Below, piece by piece: positions 15,225 to 22,481 of a DNA stretch of 33,835 nucleotides. Positions within the stretch are counted from its first letter, which is position 1. Each line of letters starts with the position of its first letter. Source of the DNA: UBA4312 sp002394635 (GTDB taxonomy: Bacteria; Bacillota_I; Bacilli_A; Erysipelotrichales; Erysipelotrichaceae); assembly GCA_946539765.1 (NCBI GenBank), contig CAMNHO010000017.1:1-33835 (forward strand), given 5' to 3'. The notes beneath the pieces are model-generated. The model ran no database searches and was not told the DNA's origin. It saw nothing but the letters and a program-made list of their open reading frames with translations. The translations under genes were made by a program, and so were the position numbers.

Positions 15225-16517
15225 ATGTACAACATGAACAGAAAACTGGCTGCTTTAGAAGCTGCTGGTACACCTATCCAGGTCGGCGTTATCGGTGCCG
15301 GACAGATGGGACGTGGAATGGTAACGGAATTAGTATTGATCAAAGGTGAAAGACCTGCTATCTGTGCAGACATCAACATTGAATTGGCAAAACACGCATT
15401 TATGTATGCTGGTGTTACAGAAGAACAGATCGTTCAGACAGACAATGTTGAAGAAGCGGAAGCAGCTATCGCAGCTGGTAAATATGTAGCTACAAGCGAT
15501 TCTTATTTAGCAACTTCCTGTCCTTCAATCGACGTTGTAGTTGACGTTACAGGTGTTCCTGATGTTGGAGCTAAGATTGCTTTGGATGCCATCGCAGCGA
15601 AAAAGCACATCATCATGATGAATGTTGAATCTGACGTTGTAATCGGACCATTGCTGTATAAGAAGGCCCAGGAAGCTGGCGTTGTTTATACAGGTACAAA
15701 TGGTGACGAGCCAGGTGCTGTTATGGAATTATATGACTTTGCAGAAGCCATTGGATTCAAGGTAGAAGTTATCGGTAAAGGTAAGAACAACCGTTTAGAC
15801 CGTGACTGCAACCCGGATACAGTTATGGAAGAAGCTACTCGTCGTAAGATGTCTCCTAAGATGCTGACTGCATTCAAGGATGGTACTAAGACAATGGTAG
15901 AAATGACAGCTATGTCAAATGCTACCGGATTAGTTCCTGATGTAATCGGTGGACATGGTATCGCTTCTGACGTTAAAGGCTTGAACGATATGTATCGTTT
16001 AAAAGAAGACGATGGAATCCTGAACAAACATGGTGTTGTTGAATATGTACGTGGTATCGCTCCGGGTGTATTCGTAACGATCTCTACAGACAATGACGAA
16101 ATCGCTTACCAGATGGGTTACCATTCAATGGGTCCTGGACCGTTATGGACACTGTATCGTCCTTATCACTTATGTAACCTGGAAACTCCATTAACAATCG
16201 GACGTGCTGTTGTTTACCATGAAGGCGTTATCGTTCCGAAGGGTGGATTAGTATCTGAAGTAATCACAGTTGCTAAGAAGGATATGAAAGCCGGCGAACA
16301 CTTAGATGGTATCGGTGGATGGACTTCTTATGGTTCTATCGCTACACATGAAGAAGCTAAAGAAAAAGGTTATGTACCATTCGGTTTGGTTAACAAGAAC
16401 GCTGTATTGAAGAAAGATGTTAAACGTGGACAGTTGTTAACTTACGATGATGTTGCAATTGATGAAACTACATTGATCTACAAACTGCGTAAAGAACAAG
16501 ACGAAATCTTCGGTTAA
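15225..16517 (+). CDS. SAF-domain NAD(P)-dependent oxidoreductase (homoserine-dehydrogenase-like)
   Basis: A 430-residue protein. The N-terminal Rossmann domain has PIQVGVIGAGQMGRGMVTEL (about 17-36), followed by DVVVDVTGVPDVGAKIALDAIAAKKHIIMMNVE, as in homoserine-dehydrogenase-like NAD(P) oxidoreductases. The middle has YTGTNGDEPGAVMELYDFAEAIGF and NRLDRDCNPDTVMEEA. The C-terminal region from about 350 (VITVAKKDMKAGEHLDGIGGW to AVLKKDVKRGQLLTYDDV) is an SAF domain. Proteins of this type are poorly characterised and often sit beside sugar or polyol uptake genes. Here it lies inside a glucitol-type PTS locus in place of sorbitol-6-phosphate dehydrogenase, so it probably oxidises or rearranges the imported phosphorylated compound (inference). 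AAGGAGG lies 10 bases before the ATG; codon use is that of a highly expressed gene. Confidence 0.85.
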   Translation: MYNMNRKLAALEAAGTPIQVGVIGAGQMGRGMVTELVLIKGERPAICADINIELAKHAFMYAGVTEEQIVQTDNVEEAEAAIAAGKYVATSDSYLATSCPSIDVVVDVTGVPDVGAKIALDAIAAKKHIIMMNVESDVVIGPLLYKKAQEAGVVYTGTNGDEPGAVMELYDFAEAIGFKVEVIGKGKNNRLDRDCNPDTVMEEATRRKMSPKMLTAFKDGTKTMVEMTAMSNATGLVPDVIGGHGIASDVKGLNDMYRLKEDDGILNKHGVVEYVRGIAPGVFVTISTDNDEIAYQMGYHSMGPGPLWTLYRPYHLCNLETPLTIGRAVVYHEGVIVPKGGLVSEVITVAKKDMKAGEHLDGIGGWTSYGSIATHEEAKEKGYVPFGLVNKNAVLKKDVKRGQLLTYDDVAIDETTLIYKLRKEQDEIFG

Positions 16518-16532
16518 TCATCTTGCTTATTG

Positions 16533-16561
16533 AGGAGGGGATAAACCCCCTCCTGTTTTTT
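16533..16561 (+). terminator. Rho-independent terminator of the oxidoreductase gene
   Basis: AGGAGGGG (16533-16540), loop ATAAAC, CCCCTCCT (16547-16554), then G and a T run. Very stable. It separates the oxidoreductase transcript from gutM. Confidence 0.9.
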
Positions 16562-16654
16562 AAATAGTAAGTGTTTATTGAAAAAAAGATTTTCTTTGAA
16601 CAAATGTATAAATATATTGTTTTAAAATATTCACTTAAACATATTTTCAACGAT

Positions 16655-16688
16655 ATTGATTTAAATCATTATTTATATATGTTATGAT
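16655..16688 (+). promoter_or_regulatory. gutM promoter region with a CRP/FNR-like palindrome
   Basis: TGATTTAAATCA (16657-16668) is a perfect 12-base palindrome inside TTGAT-TTAA-ATCAT (16656-16669), matching the box upstream of the SorC gene. A -10-like TATGAT lies at 16683-16688. The box overlaps the expected -35 zone. Confidence 0.5.
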
Positions 16689-16694
16689 AACTTT

Positions 16695-16715
16695 GTGAAA
16701 TGTAACCGATTTCAC
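16695..16715 (+). promoter_or_regulatory. cre-like catabolite repression site upstream of gutM
   Basis: ATGTAACCGATTTCA (16700-16714) matches the CcpA operator consensus WTGNAANCGNWNNCW at every defined position. It is nested in a longer dyad, GTGAAAT-N7-ATTTCAC (16695-16715). Located just after the predicted -10, it would act as a roadblock or start-site repressor site. Confidence 0.65.
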
Positions 16716-16778
16716 GCAAGTGGATTGAATTGCAGAAGCAGTTCATTTATAATTGGCATCAAGTAGGGAGGATTGGAA

Positions 16779-17282
16779 ATGAGTAATAATCTTTTGATGC
16801 TCTTTGCCTTTGCTTTTGCTTTGATGGCAATGCAGTCCATTGGTGGATTGATGCAGATCCGGGGATATAAAAAAGCAATTGCGAGAGTCCATGAGCATGG
16901 AAGCGTCGGATTTGGACAAAAACGCGGACGTTTCTTTAACGGATATGTCGTATTGATTGCCTGTGATAAAAACCGGATCATCACAGATTGTGAAATCATG
17001 GATGGAAAGACGATCCTGGCCAGATTCCATAAAACGAATTCGTTGCTGGGGCGTGAAATGATCGGGGTATCGATCGATGAGTTTCTGGGAGAGTTCCGAA
17101 TGATGGACAATAAAAAACAGAAACGTTATCGAGGGTATATAGAAGCACTGGAAGCATTGGAACTGATGTTTGATCATGAGGCAGAAAAGAAGGCAGAACA
17201 AGCGGATTCGGGCGCGATTGATGCCGAATATACTGAAACACAAATTCAAACAGACAGCGAAGATGTGGAGGGTGCACAATAA
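16779..17282 (+). CDS. gutM: GutM-family glucitol operon activator / PTS-associated membrane protein
   Basis: A 167-residue protein of the GutM (SrlM) family. An N-terminal membrane helix (MSNNLLMLFAFAFALMAMQSIGGLMQI) is followed by the conserved cytosolic core GYKKAIARVHEHGSVGFGQKRGRFFNGYVVLIACD and ITDCEIMDGKTILARF, and an acidic tail. E. coli GutM is an activator of the glucitol operon; how the membrane-anchored form acts is not settled. ATG 16779 is chosen because AGGGAGG lies 7 bases upstream; the TTG 6 bases earlier is too close to that site. It is the first gene of a transcript with the EIIC and EIIBC genes. Confidence 0.88.
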   Translation: MSNNLLMLFAFAFALMAMQSIGGLMQIRGYKKAIARVHEHGSVGFGQKRGRFFNGYVVLIACDKNRIITDCEIMDGKTILARFHKTNSLLGREMIGVSIDEFLGEFRMMDNKKQKRYRGYIEALEALELMFDHEAEKKAEQADSGAIDAEYTETQIQTDSEDVEGAQ

Positions 17283-17335
17283 TTTAAAAATGATTTTGGC
17301 CAAACATTTTTAAAAAACGAAAAGGAGAGAATTAT

Positions 17336-17854
17336 ATGGATTTTATTGTTAATCTGACTTCTGGGTTTATGAATTGGTTCGCTCAAGGTGGAGCTACATT
17401 CACTGGATGGGTAAGTGGAATTATTCCTCAGGTTGTATGTTTGTTAACATTCATGAACTCCATCATCAAATTGATCGGTGAAGAAAAGGTTCAGAAGTTC
17501 GCGCAGAAAATGACTAGTATCGCTATTTTACGTTATTCATTGTTCCCGTTTATTGCTGCTATGTTCTTAGCTAACCCAATGGCATATACTTTCGGTAAGT
17601 TCGTTGAAGAAAAATATAAACCAGCATTCTACGATTCTTGTGTATCCATCATGCACTCTATTACTGGTTTATTCCCTCACGCAAATGCCGGTGAATTGTT
17701 CGTTTACATGGGTATTGCTGCTGGTTTACAGGAAGCTGGTTATGATTTAGCTCCATTGGCAATCCGTTACTTCATCGTTGGTATCATCGTTATCACGATC
17801 CGTGGATTGTTGACGGAAAGAATTTACTTCCGTTTAGCAGGAATTAAGAAGTAG
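17336..17854 (+). CDS. srlA: PTS glucitol/sorbitol-family EIIC component
   Basis: A 172-residue membrane protein matching SrlA (EIIC2 of the Gut family). MDFIVNLTSGFMNWFAQGGATFTGWVSGIIPQVVCLLTFMNSIIKLIGEEKV is the typical start, followed by hydrophobic segments at about 62-84, 115-135 and 142-160, with NPMAYTFGKFVEEKYKPAFYDS between them. Together with the EIIBC protein it forms the translocation channel. AAGGAGAG lies 7 bases before the ATG. Codon use is strongly T/A-ending, suggesting high expression. The EIIBC gene follows after 11 bases. Confidence 0.94.
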   Translation: MDFIVNLTSGFMNWFAQGGATFTGWVSGIIPQVVCLLTFMNSIIKLIGEEKVQKFAQKMTSIAILRYSLFPFIAAMFLANPMAYTFGKFVEEKYKPAFYDSCVSIMHSITGLFPHANAGELFVYMGIAAGLQEAGYDLAPLAIRYFIVGIIVITIRGLLTERIYFRLAGIKK

Positions 17855-17865
17855 GAGGAATGAAT

Positions 17866-18876
17866 ATGGCTTACAGAAATATTAAGATTACAAAAGGTAC
17901 ATCTGGATTTGGTGGACCATTGATCATTGAACCTAATGAAACGAAAAACGTCGTATTGTGTGTAACTGGTCAGCAGATCAGCCCGATTGCTAAGAAAATC
18001 GCTGAAATGACTGGTTGTGAATTGGTTGACGGATTCTCGACAACTGTTCCGGATGAAAAAGTAGCCGTTGCGGTTGTTAACTGTGGTGGTACAGCTCGTT
18101 GTGGTGTTTACCCTCGTAAACGTATCCCGACTGTAAACGTTGAACCTGTTGGAAAAGCTGGACCTTTGGCTATGTACATTACAGAAGATATCTATGTATC
18201 TGATGTTAAGGAAGCTAACTTGAGCTATACAGATGAAACAAATGCATCGGGTGCTGCTACAGCTGCTGAAGAAATGGCTGCTGCTGATGCTGCTGCGGAA
18301 GCTGCTGAAACAAAAGCTGCTCCGGAAGCTGCAACAGACGAAAAGAAACCTGGCATCATCACTCGTGTTGGTATCGGTGTTGGTAAAGTCGTTAATAAAT
18401 TCTTTGCGGCTGGACGTGAATCCATTGATACAGTTATCCGTAACATCCTGCCATTCATGGCATTTACTTCTACATTGTTAGGTATTATCTCCGCTTCCGG
18501 TTTAGGAAACGTTATTGCTAACACGATTTCTCCAATGTGTTCTACATTGCCAGGAATGTTAGTTATTTCCTTCATTTGTGGTCTGCCTTTCTTGTCACCA
18601 ATCTTAGGACCTGGTGCTGTTATCGCACAGGTTGTTGGTACATTGTTAGGTGCTGAATTTGCTAAGAAACACATCCCTGCTCAGTATGCATTGCCAGCAT
18701 TGTTCGCTATCGATGCACAGGTAGGTTGTGACTTCGTACCAGTTGGTCTGTCCTTAGGAGAAGCTGAACCGGATACGATCACATTAGGTGTTCCTGCTGT
18801 ATTGTACAGCCGTGTTGTTACTGGACCGTTGTCTGTAATTATCGCATTCTTATTCAGCTTCGGACTGTATTCCTAA
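17866..18876 (+). CDS. srlE: PTS glucitol/sorbitol-family EIIBC component
   Basis: A 336-residue protein matching SrlE. The N-terminal EIIB domain (1-115) carries the phosphocysteine block VNCGGTARCGVYPRK (C73 by position, a second Cys at 79). An Ala/Glu-rich flexible linker (about 125-160) follows, and then the membrane EIIC1 domain: FMAFTSTLLGIISASGLGNVIANTISP, GMLVISFICGLPFLSPILGPGAVIAQVVG, FAIDAQVGCDFVPVGLSLGEAEPDTITLG and a C-terminal helix. The linker is longer and more Ala-rich than is usual. ATG 17866 is chosen because AGGAGG lies 7 bases upstream; the ATG at 17860 is only 1 base away from it. It is last in its transcript. Confidence 0.95.
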   Translation: MAYRNIKITKGTSGFGGPLIIEPNETKNVVLCVTGQQISPIAKKIAEMTGCELVDGFSTTVPDEKVAVAVVNCGGTARCGVYPRKRIPTVNVEPVGKAGPLAMYITEDIYVSDVKEANLSYTDETNASGAATAAEEMAAADAAAEAAETKAAPEAATDEKKPGIITRVGIGVGKVVNKFFAAGRESIDTVIRNILPFMAFTSTLLGIISASGLGNVIANTISPMCSTLPGMLVISFICGLPFLSPILGPGAVIAQVVGTLLGAEFAKKHIPAQYALPALFAIDAQVGCDFVPVGLSLGEAEPDTITLGVPAVLYSRVVTGPLSVIIAFLFSFGLYS

Positions 18877-18893
18877 TATCTATTGGAGCAATT

Positions 18894-18921
18894 AAGGATC
18901 CTGTCAAGGGATCCTTTTTTT
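18894..18921 (+). terminator. Rho-independent terminator of the PTS transcript
   Basis: AAGGATCC (18894-18901) pairs with GGATCCTT (18909-18916), followed by a T run. Confidence 0.9.
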
Positions 18922-18973
18922 ATGCATATTTAATGAATTTTTTGATACAATAGTACGGGGAAGGTGAAGAGAA

Positions 18974-19510
18974 ATGGCTATACCAAGAATGCGCCACTGT
19001 ATGGAATGTGGAACCAAATTGGAAATGAAATACTTGAAATCGGAAGGCAAGGAGATTCCATATTGTCCGACATGTGAGGATTATCGTTTTCCGGTTTTTA
19101 ATACAGCGGTCAGTATGATCGTAACCAACGAGACGAAAGACAAGATCTTATTGATCAAACAATACGGACGAGATATTTATATCCTGGTTGCCGGTTATGT
19201 GAATCAAGGAGAGGATGCTGAAGATGCGGTGGTCCGGGAAGTGAAAGAAGAAATGGATCTGGATGTTATTTCTCTGCATTTTAACCATAGTCATTATTAT
19301 GCTCGTTCCAATACGCTGATGTTAAACTATACCGTAGTGGTAAAGGGGCAGACACCACATCCAAATGGGGAAATCGATCAGTGGAACTGGTTTACGGTGG
19401 ATCAAGCTCGTAAGAATATTCATGATAAAAGTCTGGCACAGGCCTTTTTGTATGGATATTTAGATGGTGTCTATGATTTTGACCCATGTGATCATAAATA
19501 CGATAAATAG
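18974..19510 (+). CDS. Zinc-ribbon Nudix hydrolase
   Basis: A 178-residue Nudix protein. An N-terminal zinc ribbon (C9, C12, C31, C34: HCMECG and YCPTCE) precedes the Nudix fold. The Nudix box runs from G74 to L96: G-x5-E80, then REVKEEMDL with R88, E89, E92 and E93, so the metal-binding glutamates are present. The conserved Gly before the last hydrophobic residue is Asp here. The ribbon-plus-Nudix layout resembles NudC/NUDT12-type NADH pyrophosphatases but lacks their extra N-terminal domain; the substrate is probably a nucleoside diphosphate derivative. The gene is monocistronic, between the PTS terminator and the riboswitch promoter. Confidence 0.88.
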   Translation: MAIPRMRHCMECGTKLEMKYLKSEGKEIPYCPTCEDYRFPVFNTAVSMIVTNETKDKILLIKQYGRDIYILVAGYVNQGEDAEDAVVREVKEEMDLDVISLHFNHSHYYARSNTLMLNYTVVVKGQTPHPNGEIDQWNWFTVDQARKNIHDKSLAQAFLYGYLDGVYDFDPCDHKYDK

Positions 19511-19511
19511 T

Positions 19512-19540
19512 TTGACTTCAATAAAAGTGTGTTTTATACT
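19512..19540 (+). promoter_or_regulatory. Promoter of the riboswitch-antiporter transcript
   Basis: TTGACT (19512-19517), exactly 17 bases, TATACT (19535-19540). The predicted start at about 19547 is right at the first aptamer base. The promoter begins 2 bases after the Nudix stop codon. Confidence 0.8.
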
Positions 19541-19547
19541 TTATTTC

Positions 19548-19670
19548 GTAAAGGGAGTAGCTGGCACAGAATGTGTTTACAACTTCGTCAGTACGATTCG
19601 AAAGAATCCGGATTTGTGAGTAAATAGCGAGACTTTGCACAGTCTTTTGATGTGCGGTCTCGCTTTTTTT
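19548..19670 (+). promoter_or_regulatory. yybP-ykoY (manganese) riboswitch with terminator expression platform
   Basis: Aptamer from about 19548 to 19638. Its 5' AAAGGGAGTAGC block and 3' GCGAGACTTT block are the signature conserved loops of the yybP-ykoY class, closed by P1 GTAAAG (19548-19553) / CTTTGC (19633-19638). Internal stems include TCGTCAGTACGA. The expression platform is a terminator, GCGAGAC (19627-19633) / GTCTCGC (19657-19663) with an inner GCACA/TGTGC stem and seven T. Its 5' arm is made of aptamer bases, so ligand-bound aptamer and terminator are mutually exclusive. The class is known to bind Mn2+ and to switch genes on; the gene downstream is a cation antiporter, a known target type. 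Confidence 0.9.
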
Positions 19671-19686
19671 AGAGAGGCGGGAAAAG

Positions 19687-20613
19687 ATGCAGGCATTATT
19701 ACAAGTAGGATTATTGGTAATTGGTTTTGTGATGTTGGTCAAAGGCGCAGATATATTCGTAGATGGGGCTTCCGGTATTGCCGAAAAGTTCGGGATCCCG
19801 CAATTGATCATCGGTTTGACGATTGTGGCGATGGGAACCAGTGCCCCGGAAGCGGCTGTCAGTATTACCGCAGCTTTTAAGGGAAGTGCGGATATTACCA
19901 TCGGAAATGTTGTCGGTAGTAATATTTTAAATATTCTGATCATTCTGGGAATCACATCTATCATTCGGACATTGAATGTCAAGGAATCATTGGTACGGGT
20001 TGAAATTCCATATATGCTAGGAATCTCGGCTTTAATGCTGATTCTAGGCATAAACGGTACCGTTTCCCGGATAGACGGCATCATTCTATGGATCTTCTTT
20101 TTGATCTTCTTATACTATTTATTGAAACAGGCTCAGAATGGAAAAGAAGAAGAGCTCATCCAGGAAAAACCGTTATGGGCCAATCTTATCTTTACGGTGC
20201 TGGGCATTGCCTGTATTGTAGCCGGCAGTAATATCAGCGTATCGGCTGCCAGCGCTTTGGCACGTATGTTTGGCATGAGTGAACGATTTATCGGTTTGAC
20301 GATCGTGGCTTTGGGAACATCCTTGCCGGAGCTGATGACGTCCGTTATGGCAGCGCGAAAAGGAAATGCGGATATCGCTATCGGAAATATCGTCGGCAGC
20401 AACATCTTTAACTATCTGTTTGTGGTAGGAACCTCTGCTTTGATCATTCCAGTACCGTTCCAGTCGAAATTCATCGTGGATGCATCGATTGCGATCCTGG
20501 CAGCCGTGATTTTGTACTTCTGCTGCTGGAAAGACCGTCACCTGCAAAAAAAGGAAGGCCTTCTCATGCTGGCTTGTTACGCATTGTATTTTGGCTATTT
20601 ATGTATTGTCTGA
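19687..20613 (+). CDS. CaCA-family cation antiporter (YrbG-like)
   Basis: A 308-residue membrane antiporter of the Ca2+:cation (CaCA) family with two inverted repeats. Alpha-1 has GTSAPEAAVSITAAFKGSADITIGNVVGSNILN and alpha-2 has GTSLPELMTSVMAARKGNADIAIGNIVGSNIFN. The acidic residues in these motifs bind the cation. About ten hydrophobic segments are present, with a hydrophilic loop near residues 143-160. It is annotated in many genomes as a calcium/sodium antiporter. Control by a Mn2+ riboswitch suggests that manganese export is the actual or an additional role (inference). GAGGCGGG lies 7 bases before the ATG. Single gene, closed by a terminator. Confidence 0.93.
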   Translation: MQALLQVGLLVIGFVMLVKGADIFVDGASGIAEKFGIPQLIIGLTIVAMGTSAPEAAVSITAAFKGSADITIGNVVGSNILNILIILGITSIIRTLNVKESLVRVEIPYMLGISALMLILGINGTVSRIDGIILWIFFLIFLYYLLKQAQNGKEEELIQEKPLWANLIFTVLGIACIVAGSNISVSAASALARMFGMSERFIGLTIVALGTSLPELMTSVMAARKGNADIAIGNIVGSNIFNYLFVVGTSALIIPVPFQSKFIVDASIAILAAVILYFCCWKDRHLQKKEGLLMLACYALYFGYLCIV

Positions 20614-20622
20614 ACTTTTCAT

Positions 20623-20649
20623 AAAAGACTTGGTTACAAGTCTTTTTTT
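20623..20649 (+). terminator. Rho-independent terminator of the antiporter gene
   Basis: AAAAGACTT (20623-20631), loop GGTTAC, AAGTCTTTT with T run to 20649. Confidence 0.9.
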
Positions 20650-20661
20650 CATGGGCTGAAA

Positions 20662-20670
20662 TGGTATAAT
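20662..20670 (+). promoter_or_regulatory. Extended -10 promoter of the rarA-guaA operon
   Basis: TGG directly before TATAAT (20665-20670) forms a textbook extended -10. No good -35 is present because the region upstream is the preceding terminator. The predicted start is only about 12 bases before the rarA ATG. Confidence 0.65.
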
Positions 20671-20688
20671 AACCAAGTGGAGAAAAAT

Positions 20689-22023
20689 ATGCAGGAAAAC
20701 TTATTCTTTGGATCACAGGAAGACAATCGACCATTAGCTGACCGGATGCGTCCGGAAACACTGGAGGAATATGTAGGTCAGCAGCATTTAGTGGCACCCG
20801 ATAAGATCCTGTGGCAGATGATCGAACATGATAAAGTGACATCCATGATCTTCTGGGGGCCTCCGGGAGTCGGAAAGACAACACTGGCCAGGATCATTGC
20901 CAATCAGACACAAAGCCATTTTGTGACCTTTTCGGCAGTGACCAGCGGAATCAAGGAAATCAAACAGGTGATGGCACAGGCTTCGCAGCGAAAGAACTTT
21001 GGGCAGAATACGATCGTATTCGTCGACGAGATCCATCGTTTTAATAAAGCGCAGCAGGATGCCTTTTTGCCATATGTCGAGCAGGGAAGCATCATTTTGA
21101 TCGGTGCCACGACAGAGAATCCGAGCTTTGAAGTCAACAGCGCCCTTTTATCCCGCTGTCGTGTGTTTGTTCTGAACTCTTTAGAACAGGAAGATATTAC
21201 CAAATTGATCAAACGGGCCATTACCAGCCCAAAGGGACTGGCCGATCTGCGGATCGATATCAAAGAGGAAGACATTGATGCCATTGCGGCCTTTGCGGGT
21301 GGCGATGCGCGTTTTGCGTTAAATACACTGGAAATGGTTGTCTACAACAGTCCATCCGATATTGACGGGATCCATGTCTCCCAGGAGATTTTGAAACAAT
21401 GTCTGCAAAGACGGTCTTTACTCTACGATAAACAAGGCGAAGAACACTACAACATCATCTCGGCACTGCATAAGAGCATGCGCAACAGCGATGTGCAGGC
21501 ATCGATCTACTGGCTGGCCCGCATGCTGGAAGCCGGCGAAAATCCGCTTTATGTAGCACGTCGGGTGGTTCGTTTTGCCAGTGAGGACATCGGAATGGCC
21601 GATAGCCGGGCTCTTGAAATCTGCATTGCTGCCTATCAGGCATGTCATTATATCGGGATGCCGGAATGCAGTGTACATCTGACCCATGCGGTGACATATT
21701 GTGCCCTGGCACCTAAATCCAATGCGTTGGATGTAGCCTACATGACAGCGAAAAAAGATGCCATTGAAACTTTGCAGGAACCGGTTCCTTTACAAATCCG
21801 AAATGCACCGACCAAACTGATGAAGGAACTTGGCTATGGCAAGGATTATGAATATTCGCACGATTATGAGTATCGGATGACGGATATGCAGTGTCTGCCG
21901 GATGCACTGGTGGACAGAGAGTACTATAAGCCAAATGCGATTGGCTCGGAAGTGAAAGTACAAAAGCGCATGGAACAGATCAAACAGATCAAAAAGATGG
22001 TCCATGAAAAGAAGAATAAATAG
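20689..22023 (+). CDS. rarA: Replication-associated recombination protein A (AAA+ ATPase)
   Basis: A 444-residue RarA/MgsA clamp-loader-like AAA+ ATPase that acts at stalled replication forks. It has ADRMRPETLEEYVGQQHLV, Walker A WGPPGVGKTT (about 56-65), Walker B IVFVDEIHRFNKAQQDAFLPYVE, sensor 1 GATTENPSFEVNSALLSRCRVF, and a C-terminal tetramerisation region with DVQASIYWLARMLEAGENPLYVARRVVRFASEDIG. ATG 20689 is favoured because GTGGAG lies 6 bases upstream; an in-frame GTG at 20677 coincides with that site. First gene of an eight-gene run in one direction; tsaE follows after 8 bases. Confidence 0.95.
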   Translation: MQENLFFGSQEDNRPLADRMRPETLEEYVGQQHLVAPDKILWQMIEHDKVTSMIFWGPPGVGKTTLARIIANQTQSHFVTFSAVTSGIKEIKQVMAQASQRKNFGQNTIVFVDEIHRFNKAQQDAFLPYVEQGSIILIGATTENPSFEVNSALLSRCRVFVLNSLEQEDITKLIKRAITSPKGLADLRIDIKEEDIDAIAAFAGGDARFALNTLEMVVYNSPSDIDGIHVSQEILKQCLQRRSLLYDKQGEEHYNIISALHKSMRNSDVQASIYWLARMLEAGENPLYVARRVVRFASEDIGMADSRALEICIAAYQACHYIGMPECSVHLTHAVTYCALAPKSNALDVAYMTAKKDAIETLQEPVPLQIRNAPTKLMKELGYGKDYEYSHDYEYRMTDMQCLPDALVDREYYKPNAIGSEVKVQKRMEQIKQIKKMVHEKKNK

Positions 22024-22031
22024 GAGTTTGT

Positions 22032-22481
22032 ATGATACGCAAGATACATTCGTTAGAAGAAACACAGGCCTTTGCCCAAGAGCTTGCCGGTCTGTGTAAG
22101 GATACAATCATCACCATTACCCTGGATGGGGATCTGGGGGCCGGGAAGACGACCTGGACGCAGAGCTTTGGAAAAGCACTGGGTGTGAAAACAGTCATCA
22201 ATTCACCGACCTTTACCATTTTAAAATCGTATAAACAAGCCAATGGCCAGCCGTTTCATCACATGGATGCGTATCGGTTAGAATCCATGAGCCAGGATCT
22301 TGGCTTTGAGGATTGTTTTGATGAAGGCATTACGGTGGTAGAATGGGCCGATTTTATCCGGGATCAGATTCCGGAGGATCATATCTCTATTCGCATCGAG
22401 GAAGGCATCGATGAAAACCGGACGGTTGAAATCGAAGGAACCGGGCCGGTATCGAAACAGATTGTGGGGGAATTGGAATGA
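22032..22481 (+). CDS. tsaE: tRNA threonylcarbamoyladenosine biosynthesis ATPase TsaE
   Basis: A 149-residue P-loop ATPase that activates the TsaB-TsaD complex for t6A37 synthesis on ANN-decoding tRNAs. Walker A is LDGDLGAGKTTWTQ (about 31-44), followed by INSPTFTILKSY and VVEWADFI, all typical of the family. The ribosome binding site TAGGAG overlaps the rarA stop. Its stop overlaps the tsaB start by 4 bases (ATGA), giving translational coupling. Confidence 0.95.
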   Translation: MIRKIHSLEETQAFAQELAGLCKDTIITITLDGDLGAGKTTWTQSFGKALGVKTVINSPTFTILKSYKQANGQPFHHMDAYRLESMSQDLGFEDCFDEGITVVEWADFIRDQIPEDHISIRIEEGIDENRTVEIEGTGPVSKQIVGELE

